Shown: positions 8,734 to 18,509 of the stretch, one piece after another | How the letters are laid out: every line of letters starts with the position of its first letter | Numbering within the stretch: position 1 is the stretch's first letter | Source: Paraflavisolibacter caeni | GTDB taxonomy: Bacteria; Bacteroidota; Bacteroidia; Chitinophagales; Chitinophagaceae | Assembly: GCF_025628885.1 (NCBI RefSeq) | Contig: NZ_JAOTIF010000006.1 | Location: 172,721-236,720 of the forward strand | Direction of reading: 5' to 3' | Length of the DNA stretch: 64,000 bases | Made by a program: the position numbers and the translations under genes | The notes under the pieces: generated by a model | Told to the model about the DNA's origin: nothing | The model's database searches: none | The model's input: only the letters and a program-made list of their open reading frames with translations

Positions 8734-9420
8734 CTATGTAAAAATCCTTTCAATCATCCAATAGGTGGCAATCAGCGCAATGCAAACAGATAGAGGATAC
8801 ACAACAACTTTTTTAAACCGAATATTGTTTCTGAAAGGAATGATCAGCAGTGCAAATACCATAGCGATCACAATGAATTGGCCTATTTCTACGCCAATAT
8901 TAAATGATGCTATAGAGAGCGATACTCTGTTGGGTGGTAGCCCCGTTTCATTGAGTGCAGAAGCAAATCCCATTCCGTGAATGAGTCCGAAAAGGAACAC
9001 GAGGATCACTCTCCATGGCTTTAAATCTTGTAATAATAAATTCTCAAGCGCAACAAATGCAATAGAAAGGGCGATGATCGGTTCTACAATGGCACCGGGC
9101 ATTACATAGATGTTTTGTACGCTCAACGTAAGTGTTATGGTATGTGCAACTGTGAAAGCTGTTGCCTGCCATAAAATAGTTTTAAACTTTGCGTTTAAAA
9201 GGCACAGGCTGGTAATAAATAATATGTGATCTAATCCATAAGGAATGATATGTGTGATGCCCAATTTTAAATAATTCCAGATAACATCAGTACTGGGAGC
9301 ATGCTGCAATACATAATTGATGTTATGGGCAAATAGCGGCAGGGTAATAATGATGCCTGTTAGCAATAAACAACAATGTTTGCTGTAATGATTCAAAATG
9401 GATGATGAAAACGGCAACAT
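8734..9420 (-). CDS. HupE/UreJ-like membrane protein
   Basis: A 228-residue polytopic membrane protein with about six or seven hydrophobic segments. It carries the HupE/UreJ_2-type motifs YGLDHILFI near residue 57, TVAHTITL near 90 and LIHGMGFASAL near 145. Conserved His and Asp inside membrane segments are the reason this family is proposed to carry nickel or cobalt. It is the last gene of a row DUF4331 - TPR - HupE/UreJ on the minus strand (33 bp after the TPR gene). The row is divergent from the urease operon 4 kb away, so nickel supply is a tempting but unproven role. Confidence 0.75.
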   Translation of the reverse strand: MLPFSSSILNHYSKHCCLLLTGIIITLPLFAHNINYVLQHAPSTDVIWNYLKLGITHIIPYGLDHILFITSLCLLNAKFKTILWQATAFTVAHTITLTLSVQNIYVMPGAIVEPIIALSIAFVALENLLLQDLKPWRVILVFLFGLIHGMGFASALNETGLPPNRVSLSIASFNIGVEIGQFIVIAMVFALLIIPFRNNIRFKKVVVYPLSVCIALIATYWMIERIFT

Positions 9421-9453
9421 AATGCAAGGGTTAAACCATACGTATAGAGTTTT

Positions 9454-10803
9454 CTAATGCAAGGCAGCAAGTGCATCAATGCTCTCCTTCTTTAATTCGG
9501 GATCCATAAAGGTGTTGTTTGCTAAACCTTGTTCTAGCAATGCTTTGGCTTTATTGTTTGCTCCTGCTTTGGCCGCAATCAGGCCGGCATGGCATAGCAA
9601 TACCGGGTTTTTATTGCCTGTCTTTAGAGCTGTTGTAATATGTCGATTTGCTTTAGATATATCTCCTTTTTTGAAATACACCCAGGCGAGTGTTTCGTTT
9701 ACCTCAATATTACCAGGTCTGCGGTTATATTCCAGCAAGGCATGTTCAAGGGCATTATTGTAATCTTTTGCTTTGATGTAAACCTTGGCTAACTCGCCAT
9801 CCGAATAATGTCCATGGGTGCTGCTATTAGTATTACCGGATGATTCTTTGAGCATTTCTTCAATAAGAGCCTTCCTGGTGTTGGTTGCCTTTTGAGATAG
9901 GTTCATTTGATCATAAACTTCAGCCAATTCTTCCCTGAAGCCATAATCGGAAATCATTGCATTGGCTTCAAGGTAAAGTTTTTCTGCTTGACGATAGTTC
10001 TTTGAAGCAAGCGCAATTCTTGCCAGGCCGCCCAAAGCATAAGGGTAGGATGGTCTGTATTGCAAAGCTGCTTGGTATAGTAAGTTGGCTGTATCTAAAG
10101 CCCCTGTTTTTTCATAAAGCCGGCCTAATTGAACGCGACACCATTCTGTTCCTTCATCTCCTGGAATGCCTGAATCTATGGCCATTTGCATGGCTTCCAT
10201 GGCACCCCTGAAATCACCAAAGATCTCGCGCAGGTAAGCTATTCTGGAGTAAGAACGTATATCAGGTCGTATGGATACCATCTTGTCTGCATTGTCAATG
10301 GCCGCTTTATAATTTCCAAGTTCTACATGGCTATCTACAATGATTCCATATACAAAAGCATTATAAGGATTAATATTTCGTGCTTGTTCTGCTACTTTCA
10401 AACCTTCTCTGAAATGATGCTGTGAGGCAAGTATGATGGCCTTGAACATCAATGCTTGAAAGTTGTTTGGCTCATTTTTTAAAACATATTCAACATACTT
10501 CAAGGCAGCCTTATCATAATAAGCATAATTTCCTGTTGCCCTTGCTTCCTGGATAAATAAAGCTGCTAAAGCTATAGATGCTTTTCTGTCATCAGGGTTG
10601 ATCCGTACTGTTTTGATCAGGTGTTCAGCATGGGATCTGACTGATGCCCATTCAGGCGCCCTTGCCAAATCGCCTTTTCTATCGAGTAACGTATAAAAGG
10701 TAAGCTGCTCTGTGATTTTACCCTTGTTGTATTTCACAACAATAAAACCTGCCAATACAACAAATAGTATGATAAGGGCTAGGTATAATCGTTTTTTGCT
10801 CAT
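9454..10803 (-). CDS. membrane-anchored TPR protein
   Basis: A 449-residue protein with one N-terminal membrane segment (about residues 5-24) and then repeated 34-residue TPR helices from about residue 85 to the end. Recognisable units include NNFQALMFKAIILA, NAFVYGIIVDSHVELGNY and NIEVNETLAWVYFKKGD. TPR arrays are protein-docking scaffolds; the N-terminal anchor would place the array in the periplasm. It lies between a DUF4331 gene and a HupE/UreJ-like gene in one direction; this trio recurs in Bacteroidota as far as I recall. A perfect 21-bp inverted repeat sits just ahead of its start codon and may control its translation or level. Confidence 0.85.
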   Translation of the reverse strand: MSKKRLYLALIILFVVLAGFIVVKYNKGKITEQLTFYTLLDRKGDLARAPEWASVRSHAEHLIKTVRINPDDRKASIALAALFIQEARATGNYAYYDKAALKYVEYVLKNEPNNFQALMFKAIILASQHHFREGLKVAEQARNINPYNAFVYGIIVDSHVELGNYKAAIDNADKMVSIRPDIRSYSRIAYLREIFGDFRGAMEAMQMAIDSGIPGDEGTEWCRVQLGRLYEKTGALDTANLLYQAALQYRPSYPYALGGLARIALASKNYRQAEKLYLEANAMISDYGFREELAEVYDQMNLSQKATNTRKALIEEMLKESSGNTNSSTHGHYSDGELAKVYIKAKDYNNALEHALLEYNRRPGNIEVNETLAWVYFKKGDISKANRHITTALKTGNKNPVLLCHAGLIAAKAGANNKAKALLEQGLANNTFMDPELKKESIDALAALH

Positions 10804-10818
10804 AAGTGAAAATTTTAT

Positions 10819-10869
10819 AGTTAGAGCTTTAGGTTCCAGATATCTTTCCTGGAACCTAAAGCTCTAACT
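10819..10869 (-). promoter_or_regulatory. perfect 21-bp inverted repeat between DUF4331 and TPR genes
   Basis: Arms 10819-10839 and 10849-10869 are exact complements with a 9-nt loop; the left arm begins AGTTAGAGCTTTAGG. On the minus strand the hairpin follows the DUF4331 stop by about 9 bp and ends 15 bp before the TPR ATG. There is no T run, so a partial terminator, an RNase barrier or a translation-controlling hairpin are all possible. Confidence 0.7.
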
Positions 10870-10878
10870 GGATTCGGC

Positions 10879-12969
10879 TTACTCTTTAACAATAGAAATT
10901 GTTTGTTTGATGTTGCCATTCTTAATAACCTGAATATAGTAAGTACCGGAAGGAAGTGCTGAGCCATTCAGGTCAAGAGTGTGAACCCCTGCTTCTAGGC
11001 TTTTGTTCATCAATGATTTTACTTGCTGCCCGTTAGAATTATAAATGATGATCGCCACATTCGATTTGCTGTCGACTTTATATCGTATGGTCGTACTGTT
11101 GGCAAAAGGATTGGGAGATGCTGACGCAAACACTTCTGGAGTTGCTATGTTTAGCTTTTGATCACTGACAATGGTGCTTTGATTTTGAATGGTATTAAGA
11201 TCCTTAGTTTGCTCTACTGGTGTCCCTGCGCATGCACATGTGCCCGGCCATGGCAATTGCACGTATGGGAAGGTCCTTCTGAAAGAGGTATCGTTTTTCT
11301 CTACGCCTGTTGTATAGGTAAGTACATTCAACAGGTTTGGCGTTAGTGGATTGCCTCCTGGAGTAAAGTCATCATACCACAAACCGAGAGACGCAAGTAC
11401 AATACCACCTACAGCTTGTAATTCTATCCTGGTAATGTCATCTTCTAGTCTTCTTCCATTAGGGAATCCATCCATATTCGGGATCCATTGCAGGGAAGTG
11501 TTGTTGTAGGCTGGCCTTGTCAAACCCAGTACAACTGCTTTTATTAACCCTTCTGCATTAAAATCACCGCTGTTACGTGGTGTGGGAGGAACAGCCATAT
11601 TCAAACGCAACATATCACCGCCATTGGGCAAAAAGTTGTTAATGAAAGGCTTGCCCGCTGCTAGCGGATTGCCTCCTTTTCCTGTGGCAAGTTGATAAGG
11701 TTTAAGATTAGGAACGCCCGTATTAAAAATCGGCCATAGATCCACCGAACGGGGTTTGCCAGCGCCAGGTAATAATAAAGTACCGAATATGGCATCGTCC
11801 AGGGCTGTACCCGCAACGGCCGAGGTGCCCTTTAGTCCGAACAAGCCGTTTTTGAAGTTGCGGAAATCAAATGCTCCAAGTGAATTGCTTTGAATACGCA
11901 GTTTGGAAAAAGCTGGTATGGCAGGCCCAAACTGGCTGTCATCCATGTAAAGGGCTAATTCGGGATTATAAAAGAAATTGCCAAATACATTGAGTTTTGC
12001 CAGGTCTTCATATGGAGTAATGGCATTCCATAGATCTTTGTAACCTATAGGAATGACCACCTCATTGGTTAATGGCATGCCAAGGCGTGAAACCTGTACC
12101 CATTCCCCGCTATGGCTTTCAGTACCTAAGCCGTTTCCGTTGAGAACCCTGATCTTCCGTCTGCTGGCTGAAGCCCAAACACCAATAACAAAATCAGGAT
12201 CTAATATGTTTTTAGCTTGCGATACTGACTTATGATCTTTTTGAAGTGTGGAAATATCTACTTGGAGAGCCAGGACGCTAACGTTCTTACAGGCAACCCC
12301 ATCCATTGGTTTGCCTTTTTGTCTGGGTAGGTCACCCAAGTCAAATACGCCACCTAGGTCTACAAAGAATGGGTCATCAGCTGTGCCGGCAAACACTTTT
12401 TCACCGCTCGTTGCAGTGAATACACCATTCTCAAATAGTCTTGAATATCGGGGTGCATTGAGCCCAACTGGACTTTCAATACTTCTGGGGCCTATATTGG
12501 GCGGAGGCACAATGCCATTGGTGATGATCGTGCTAAAAGAAGAGCCACCATTAGTACTGCGTTCTAACGTGTATGTGGTTTTAAGGTTTTCCTTTCCTAG
12601 TCGGATGTTGAAAAATGTTGTGGGATCTTCATTGGTTTTTTTGAAAGTAAAGCGGTAAATTATATCATCACCTTTAGTGCTGATATTGTTGTCTATATGA
12701 ATTTCATAGCGGATGTGTTCTCCAAACTGGTAATAGTTGGGACCACCTTGTGGTAATTGAAAAGGTATATACATCGCAAGGATGTTGATCTTGTTAGGTT
12801 GATTGGGATCGCGATACGCATACAGATCGGTGTTATCAGCAGCAGGGTCATTGGATATGAGAGGTGCTTCACGGTGACTTGATGAACTGAGAACTGCTGT
12901 AATGAGTAGTAAAATGATAGTCGAAACTCCCCAATTCAACCATCTGAACTGACTGGTGTTTTCTTTCAT
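10879..12969 (-). CDS. DUF4331 protein with T9SS sorting domain
   Basis: A 696-residue secreted protein. The N terminus has a hydrophobic signal (about residues 12-28) followed by SSHREAPLISNDPAADNTD, the DUF4331 signature that also resembles a calcium or metal-binding start. The DUF4331 body runs to about residue 590. The last 80 residues, starting ASPNPFANSTTIRYKV and ending IKQTISIVKE, are a type IX secretion system type A sorting domain, so it is probably displayed on or released from the cell surface. The role of DUF4331 is unknown. First gene of the DUF4331-TPR-HupE/UreJ row, divergent from urease. Confidence 0.88.
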   Translation of the reverse strand: MKENTSQFRWLNWGVSTIILLLITAVLSSSSHREAPLISNDPAADNTDLYAYRDPNQPNKINILAMYIPFQLPQGGPNYYQFGEHIRYEIHIDNNISTKGDDIIYRFTFKKTNEDPTTFFNIRLGKENLKTTYTLERSTNGGSSFSTIITNGIVPPPNIGPRSIESPVGLNAPRYSRLFENGVFTATSGEKVFAGTADDPFFVDLGGVFDLGDLPRQKGKPMDGVACKNVSVLALQVDISTLQKDHKSVSQAKNILDPDFVIGVWASASRRKIRVLNGNGLGTESHSGEWVQVSRLGMPLTNEVVIPIGYKDLWNAITPYEDLAKLNVFGNFFYNPELALYMDDSQFGPAIPAFSKLRIQSNSLGAFDFRNFKNGLFGLKGTSAVAGTALDDAIFGTLLLPGAGKPRSVDLWPIFNTGVPNLKPYQLATGKGGNPLAAGKPFINNFLPNGGDMLRLNMAVPPTPRNSGDFNAEGLIKAVVLGLTRPAYNNTSLQWIPNMDGFPNGRRLEDDITRIELQAVGGIVLASLGLWYDDFTPGGNPLTPNLLNVLTYTTGVEKNDTSFRRTFPYVQLPWPGTCACAGTPVEQTKDLNTIQNQSTIVSDQKLNIATPEVFASASPNPFANSTTIRYKVDSKSNVAIIIYNSNGQQVKSLMNKSLEAGVHTLDLNGSALPSGTYYIQVIKNGNIKQTISIVKE

Positions 12970-13379
12970 GGCTATAGGTTTAATAAATAAATAGATAAGA
13001 GTTTCTCAAAGGAAAAATGATCCCCGGGGAATTCATACGGGTATCGTATTCAGGAATACGGATTATGAATAGTAAATGGTGGCTGGCCGGTATTCGTTAG
13101 AGATACGAAAATTAAAAGGGAGTGGATTGGAGAGGACTCAAAATTAAATAAATATCTAGATATAATAGTTTGTGGTAATATTATTTATTGTAAATAAAAT
13201 TGTTATGTGTATATTTTCTTTTTGATGAATTTATTTTAATGGTATTTTGTGCTGATGTTTTGCTGAGCTTAATGCTTGTTTGTTGTAATGATTTAATTTG
13301 GTAATGGATCAAGCCATATATAAACATTTTTCAACTGTATTGTCGGACACAGTATTTCATAATATTTAATGCTCCAATT
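12970..13379. other. divergent control region between DUF4331 and urease operons
   Basis: This 410-bp AT-rich region must hold promoters for both directions. Nested palindromes lie at 13021-13070 (listed separately). No exact TTTG/TAnnTTTG pair was found in the urease direction; TTAATTTG near 13292 has one mismatch and no well-spaced partner. Confidence 0.5.
13021..13070. promoter_or_regulatory. nested palindromes, possible operator
   Basis: TCCCCGGGGA (13021-13030) is a perfect palindrome. CGTATTC/GAATACG (13045-13060) forms a second dyad, framed by ATTCATA (13031-13037) and TATGAAT (13064-13070). The cluster is 52 bp upstream of the DUF4331 start in the divergent region, a fitting place for a regulator-binding site. 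Confidence 0.4.
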
Positions 13380-13682
13380 ATGCACCTAACTCCAAGGGAA
13401 ACCGAAAAACTGCTCCTTTACTTGGCTGGTGAGCTGGCTCAAAAACGTAAGGATAGGGGACTGAAACTAAACTACCCCGAAGCGGTAGCACTAATTAGCA
13501 GCCAATTGCAGGAAGCTGCCAGGGATGGTAAGTCCGTGGCCGAATTAATGCATTATGGCGCCACGCTGCTGTCTCAGGATGATGTCATGGAGGGCGTTGC
13601 TGAAATGATAGATGAAATTCAGATTGAAGCCACCTTCCCTGACGGTACAAAACTGATAACTGTTCATAATCCAATCCGTTAA
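13380..13682 (+). CDS. ureA: urease gamma subunit
   Basis: A 100-residue protein of the exact usual length for UreA. It begins [20 protein letters not shown] and contains the typical [10 protein letters not shown] and [11 protein letters not shown] segments. It forms part of the (UreABC)3 complex in the cytoplasm that hydrolyses urea to ammonia and carbamate. First gene of the operon; ureB follows after 15 bp. Gamma and beta remain separate genes here, unlike the fused form of Helicobacter. Confidence 0.97.
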   Translation: MHLTPRETEKLLLYLAGELAQKRKDRGLKLNYPEAVALISSQLQEAARDGKSVAELMHYGATLLSQDDVMEGVAEMIDEIQIEATFPDGTKLITVHNPIR

Positions 13683-13697
13683 TTAAAACTCAGGCAT

Positions 13698-14072
13698 ATG
13701 ATACCAGGAGAATACATTTTGGCTTCAGGTTATATCGAATGTAATCAGGGGAGAAGGGTGGAAAGGATTAGCGTGACAAATACAGGTGATCGGCCTGTGC
13801 AGGTTGGTTCTCATTTCCATTTCTTTGAGGTCAACAGGCAAATGGAGTTTGATCGTGAAAAGGCCTATGGCATGCGTCTGAATATAGCTGCAGGTACAGC
13901 TGTTCGCTTTGAACCAGGTGAAGAAAAGGAAGTGGAGTTGGTAAGCTTTGGTGGTAATCAGAAAATATTTGGTTTCAACAACTTGGTAGATGGTGGTATT
14001 CAGGATAATGGAAGAAAAGAGTCCGCAATGGGCAAATTGTCTTCGGCTAACTTCAAAAACACAAGCTTATGA
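13698..14072 (+). CDS. ureB: urease beta subunit
   Basis: A 124-residue UreB. Signatures are MIPGEYILA at the start, [21 protein letters not shown] and the [17 protein letters not shown] segment. The C terminus is slightly extended ([18 protein letters not shown]) compared with about 100-110 residues in many species. The stop overlaps the ureC start by four bases (ATGA), indicating coupled translation. Confidence 0.97.
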   Translation: MIPGEYILASGYIECNQGRRVERISVTNTGDRPVQVGSHFHFFEVNRQMEFDREKAYGMRLNIAAGTAVRFEPGEEKEVELVSFGGNQKIFGFNNLVDGGIQDNGRKESAMGKLSSANFKNTSL

Positions 14073-15790
14073 GTCTTCAGATAAGCCGTGCAAGGTATGC
14101 AAGCATGTACGGACCAACAACTGGTGATAAACTTCGCTTAGGGGATACGAACCTGGTTATTGAAATTGAAAAAGATCATACCGTATACGGCGATGAAAGT
14201 AAGTTTGGTGGTGGTAAGACCATACGCGATGGTATGGCTCAATCAGCCACAGCTACGCGTGCTGAAGGTGTATTGGATATGGTGATCACCAGTGCGATCA
14301 TCATTGATCATTGGGGCATTGTGAAAGGAGATATTGGTATTAAAGATGGCAAGATTGTAGGGATTGGTAAAGCTGGCAACCCCGATACAATGGAAGGTGT
14401 AGATGAGAATATGATTATTGGTGCCTCTACTGAAGTACACGGCGGTGCTGGCTTGATTGCTACTGCTGGTGGTATTGATGCACACATACATTTTATTTGT
14501 CCCCAGCAAATTGACCATGCTTTATTCAGTGGGGTTACCACTATGATTGGTGGTGGTACTGGTCCTGCCGATGGCACCTCTGCTACTACCGTTACACCTG
14601 GCGCCTGGAACATCCGCAGGATGCTGGAAGCCGCAGATGCTTACCCTATGAACCTTGGATTTCTGGGAAAAGGTAATTGCGCGACAACGGCTCCGTTAAA
14701 AGAACAGATCGAAGCTGGTGCTTTAGGATTGAAGATTCACGAAGACTGGGGTTCAACACCTGCTGTCATCGACGCTGCATTGAAAGTGGCGGATGAATAC
14801 GATGTGCAGATTGCTATCCATACAGATACTTTAAACGAGGCTGGCTTTCTTGAAGACTCGATCAATGCAATCAATGGCCGCACGATTCATACCTACCATA
14901 CAGAAGGTGCCGGTGGTGGACATGCGCCGGATATTATCAAGGCAGCTATGTATCCCAACGTTTTACCTTCTTCTACCAATCCTACACGTCCTTATACCGT
15001 CAATACGATTGACGAGCACCTGGACATGTTGATGGTATGCCATCACCTGGACAGCTCTGTGCCCGAGGATGTTGCGTTCGCTGATTCCCGGATTCGGCCG
15101 GAAACCATTGCTGCAGAAGATATCCTGCACGATATGGGCGTGTTCAGCATGATGAGCTCCGACTCACAGGCAATGGGCAGGGTAGGCGAGGTGATCATTC
15201 GCACCTGGCAGACCGCTGATAAAATGAAATTGCAAAGAGGATTCTTGGAAGAAGACAAGGCAAATAACAATGACAACTTCCGTGTCAAACGTTATGTAGC
15301 CAAGTATACCATCAACCCTGCCATTACTCATGGCATTGCAGAACATGTTGGCTCTATGGAAAAAGGCAAGCTGGCAGATATGGTTTTATGGAAGCCTGCT
15401 TTCTTTGGTGTAAAGCCCGAGATGATCATCAAAGGAGGAATGATCATTGCCTCAAAAATGGGCGATCCCAACGCCTCAATTCCAACGCCACAACCAATCA
15501 TATACCGCCACATGTTTGGTGCACATGGGAAGGCGCTGTTTAATACCTGTATCACCTTCGTGTCGCAAGCTTCTATAGACAAGCAAATCGTACAGCAATA
15601 TGGTTTACAAAAAACTGTCCTTCCTGTGAAGAACTGCCGCACAGTTGCGAAGCGGGATTTGATACACAACAATGCCACACCGCAAATTGATGTAAATCCC
15701 GAAACTTATGAAGTACGTGTAGACGGTACCTTGCTCACCTGCGAGCCCGTTGCGGTTGTTCCTCTGGCACAACGATACTTTTTATTCTAA
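14069..15790 (+). CDS. ureC: urease alpha subunit, catalytic
   Basis: A 573-residue amidohydrolase carrying the di-nickel site. All key residues are visible: H139 and H141 in DAHIHF, the lysine that becomes carbamylated K222 in [11 protein letters not shown]251 in IHTDTL, H285 in GGGHAPD, the flap histidines in MVCHHLD and D365 in SSDSQAMG. Length matches the family, so the enzyme should be active once loaded with nickel by UreDEFG. It overlaps ureB by four bases; ureE follows after 38 bp. Confidence 0.98.
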   Translation: MSLQISRARYASMYGPTTGDKLRLGDTNLVIEIEKDHTVYGDESKFGGGKTIRDGMAQSATATRAEGVLDMVITSAIIIDHWGIVKGDIGIKDGKIVGIGKAGNPDTMEGVDENMIIGASTEVHGGAGLIATAGGIDAHIHFICPQQIDHALFSGVTTMIGGGTGPADGTSATTVTPGAWNIRRMLEAADAYPMNLGFLGKGNCATTAPLKEQIEAGALGLKIHEDWGSTPAVIDAALKVADEYDVQIAIHTDTLNEAGFLEDSINAINGRTIHTYHTEGAGGGHAPDIIKAAMYPNVLPSSTNPTRPYTVNTIDEHLDMLMVCHHLDSSVPEDVAFADSRIRPETIAAEDILHDMGVFSMMSSDSQAMGRVGEVIIRTWQTADKMKLQRGFLEEDKANNNDNFRVKRYVAKYTINPAITHGIAEHVGSMEKGKLADMVLWKPAFFGVKPEMIIKGGMIIASKMGDPNASIPTPQPIIYRHMFGAHGKALFNTCITFVSQASIDKQIVQQYGLQKTVLPVKNCRTVAKRDLIHNNATPQIDVNPETYEVRVDGTLLTCEPVAVVPLAQRYFLF

Positions 15791-15828
15791 TGAAGCCTTA
15801 CGTATTAATTAGGTTTAAATATTAGTAT

Positions 15829-16341
15829 ATGATCATCAGGGAGAAATTGGGAACGTTGACCTCATTTGATATAGGCGCAAGGACCATTGACCATTTATGC
15901 CTGGAATGGTTTGAAAAGGGAAAGCGGATCCTGCATAAACGTACAGCACAGGGTAGGGAGGTCATATTGAAATTTTTGAAGGAAAGACCTGAACTGCAAC
16001 AGGATGATGTATTGTACGAAGATGACCACTGCTTGATTGTTGTGCAGATTGAGCCATGTGATGTATTGGTGATTCAACCAAAAACCATGTATGAAATGGC
16101 ATTGGCCTGTTATGAAATAGGCAACAAACACCTGCCGCTCTTTTTCCAGGATGATGAATTGCTCATACCTTACGAAGCACCTTTGCACCGCATGTTGCAG
16201 GCTTTAGGTTTTCAATGTGAAGTGCAGGTGCGCCGGTTGCTATACCAATTAAAAACAACTGTATCGCCACATGCTCATACAGGTAGTGGAAGTTTGTTCT
16301 CTAAAATATTGCAATTCACAAACGCTTCTTCCAATGAGTAA
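15829..16341 (+). CDS. ureE: urease accessory protein UreE, nickel chaperone
   Basis: A 170-residue UreE, the metallochaperone that hands nickel to the UreG complex. It has the N-terminal peptide-binding-like domain with RTAQGREVI and the C-terminal metal-binding ferredoxin-like domain (MYEMALACYEIGNKHLPLFF), where the histidine of GNKHLP is the conserved metal ligand. The C-terminal tail has only isolated histidines (PHAHTGSG), not the poly-His run of Klebsiella. The stop overlaps the chosen ureF start by eight bases. Confidence 0.93.
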   Translation: MIIREKLGTLTSFDIGARTIDHLCLEWFEKGKRILHKRTAQGREVILKFLKERPELQQDDVLYEDDHCLIVVQIEPCDVLVIQPKTMYEMALACYEIGNKHLPLFFQDDELLIPYEAPLHRMLQALGFQCEVQVRRLLYQLKTTVSPHAHTGSGSLFSKILQFTNASSNE

Positions 16342-17023
16342 CACCAACCTGGTACGTCTGTTACAATTAACCGACCCAACGCTTCCTGTTGGTGGGTTTT
16401 CTCATTCTTACGGACTGGAAACTTACGTGCAAAAGCAACTTGTACATGATGCTGCATCTGCAAAAGACTTCGTATTGCAAATGCTGACGCAAAATATTCA
16501 CTTTACAGATGCAGCCTTTGTTTCATTAGCTTATGATTCAATCGCACATAAAAACATAGAACAAGTATTAGAACTGGATGAAGAATGTAATGCTGTTAAA
16601 TTGCCAAGGGAGTTGAGAGAGGCCAGTTTGAAAATGGGTATGCGTCTATTGAAAATATTTTCACCAATGCATAATGATGTGATACTACAACAATTCCGTA
16701 AAGAGACAACATCACGCAAAGCATTTGGCCACTACTGTATAGTATTTGGCCTGCTGGCATTCATCTTTAATATACCAAAACAAGATGCGCTCGCTGGCTT
16801 TTACTACAACGCGGCAACGGGCATGGTTACAAACTGTGTGAAATTGGTTCCCTTGGGGCAACAACAAGGGCAGGAAATCTTATTTTCTTTTCAGTCTGTA
16901 ATTCATGACTTAGCCCAAAAATCAATGAATCCTGACAGAGACCTTTTAGGCCTCTGCTGCAACGGCTTCGATATCCGTTCCATGCAACACGAACAACTAT
17001 ACACCCGGCTCTATATGTCTTAA
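16334..17023 (+). CDS. ureF: urease accessory protein UreF
   Basis: A 229-residue UreF. The start at 16334 (MSNTNLVRLLQL) was preferred over an in-frame ATG at 16271, because the longer form would add 21 residues deep inside ureE that do not look like UreF. The family pattern TDPTLPVGGFSHSYGLE follows directly. It is an all-helical protein that joins UreD and UreG to apo-urease and channels nickel and GTPase activity. The next gene, ureG, starts 26 bp after the stop. Confidence 0.93.
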   Translation: MSNTNLVRLLQLTDPTLPVGGFSHSYGLETYVQKQLVHDAASAKDFVLQMLTQNIHFTDAAFVSLAYDSIAHKNIEQVLELDEECNAVKLPRELREASLKMGMRLLKIFSPMHNDVILQQFRKETTSRKAFGHYCIVFGLLAFIFNIPKQDALAGFYYNAATGMVTNCVKLVPLGQQQGQEILFSFQSVIHDLAQKSMNPDRDLLGLCCNGFDIRSMQHEQLYTRLYMS

Positions 17024-17049
17024 ACCCATTCACCATCAAATAACAAACA

Positions 17050-17688
17050 ATGTCCGATAGAAATTACATAAAGCTCGGCATCGCCGGCCCAGTTGGGTCA
17101 GGAAAAACAGCCTTGATCGAACGGCTGTCGCGCAGGATGATGTCCGGTTACAGCATCGGCGTAATCACCAATGATATCTATACAAAAGAAGATGCAGAGT
17201 TCCTGACAAAGAATAGCCTGCTTTCTCCTGATCGTATCATTGGTGTGGAAACGGGTGGTTGTCCGCATACTGCGATCCGGGAAGACGCCAGTATGAACCT
17301 GGAAGCGGTGGAAGAAATGGCCAGCCGTTTTCCCGATGTAGAAATCATCTTCATTGAAAGCGGTGGTGATAACCTCTCGGCGACTTTCAGTCCAGACCTT
17401 GCCGACCTTACCATCTTCGTCATCGATGTGGCAGAAGGAGATAAGATCCCGCGCAAAGGTGGGCCCGGCATTACCCGCTCCGACCTCCTTGTGATCAATA
17501 AGATCGACCTGGCTCCTTATGTAGGCGCTAGCCTCGAAGTGATGGAACGGGACGCCCGTAAAATGCGCAAGGGCAACCCTTTTGTGTTTACGAATCTGAT
17601 GAGCGGCGATGGCTTGGAAGCTGTAATAGACTGGATCCGAAAATATGCGCTGATAGAAGAAGTGGAGGAACCAAAACTGTGGCGATGA
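17050..17688 (+). CDS. ureG: urease accessory GTPase UreG
   Basis: A 212-residue SIMIBI-class GTPase. The P-loop GPVGSGKT is at residues 13-20, the nickel-binding CPH motif is in [12 protein letters not shown], the switch region is in [10 protein letters not shown] and the guanine-specificity motif is NKIDL. GTP hydrolysis drives nickel insertion and lysine carbamylation of UreC. The stop TGA overlaps the ureD start ATG by four bases. Confidence 0.97.
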   Translation: MSDRNYIKLGIAGPVGSGKTALIERLSRRMMSGYSIGVITNDIYTKEDAEFLTKNSLLSPDRIIGVETGGCPHTAIREDASMNLEAVEEMASRFPDVEIIFIESGGDNLSATFSPDLADLTIFVIDVAEGDKIPRKGGPGITRSDLLVINKIDLAPYVGASLEVMERDARKMRKGNPFVFTNLMSGDGLEAVIDWIRKYALIEEVEEPKLWR

Positions 17689-18509
17689 ATGGTGAATTAC
17701 ATATCGCAACCGGCAGAAAAAATGGACGAACTTTCCTGAAATCTGTATATAATACCCCACCTTTTAAGCTGGCCAATATTACCATCAACCGAACAGCAGA
17801 GAAGCTCCAATTGATGATCATGAGCGCGTCTCCTGGTGTATTGGATGGTGATAGGTATAATATCAAAGTGGAACTGGCTGAAGCTACCGCCGTTGAAATA
17901 AAAACACAATCCTACCAGCGTTTGTTTCAAATGAAAACGGGAGCTGTACAAACCATGGAGGTGTACATGGCAGACATTTCCTCTTTGTCTTATTTGCCTC
18001 ATCCCATTGTTCCACACAAGTCCTCATCTTTTACATCCCACAATAGAATTTTCCTGTCCGCAGGTTGCTCACTGATATGGGGTGAAGTGTTGACCTGTGG
18101 CCGCCAGTTAAATGGAGAGTCCTTCAGTTTTACACGCTACCATAATAAAACAGAAATATTTCAACAGGGAAAGTTAATAGTAAAAGAAAACCTGTTCCTG
18201 CAACCTGCTGTAATGAATGTTGGCGTTATAGGACAAATGGAAGGATATACTCATCAGGCATCTTTCATCTTCATAAATGAAAAGGTCAATACCAAGGATC
18301 TTTATAACGAAATATCGGGGCTGTTAAGCAGGGAACAGGATGTTTGTTTTGGCGTTTCCCTACTTCCTGTAAACGGATTAACAGTCCGTCTTCTGGGTTA
18401 CAAAGGTGAACAATTGCACAACTGCCTCGAGCAGATTGCTCAATTAATCGAATCACGCATGAATCAAGATCATTCACCATTCACCAAATCCCGCATTTAT
18501 GCCGAATGA
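17685..18509 (+). CDS. ureD: urease accessory protein UreD (UreH)
   Basis: A 274-residue UreD homologue, the scaffold that binds apo-urease and receives nickel through a tunnel. Typical segments are [37 protein letters not shown] and [11 protein letters not shown]. The ATG at 17685 forms an ATGA overlap with the ureG stop; a GTG six bases earlier is an alternative. The gene sits after ureG, unlike enterobacterial operons where ureD comes first. It overlaps the next gene, a permease, by 11 bases. Confidence 0.9.
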   Translation: MNGELHIATGRKNGRTFLKSVYNTPPFKLANITINRTAEKLQLMIMSASPGVLDGDRYNIKVELAEATAVEIKTQSYQRLFQMKTGAVQTMEVYMADISSLSYLPHPIVPHKSSSFTSHNRIFLSAGCSLIWGEVLTCGRQLNGESFSFTRYHNKTEIFQQGKLIVKENLFLQPAVMNVGVIGQMEGYTHQASFIFINEKVNTKDLYNEISGLLSREQDVCFGVSLLPVNGLTVRLLGYKGEQLHNCLEQIAQLIESRMNQDHSPFTKSRIYAE

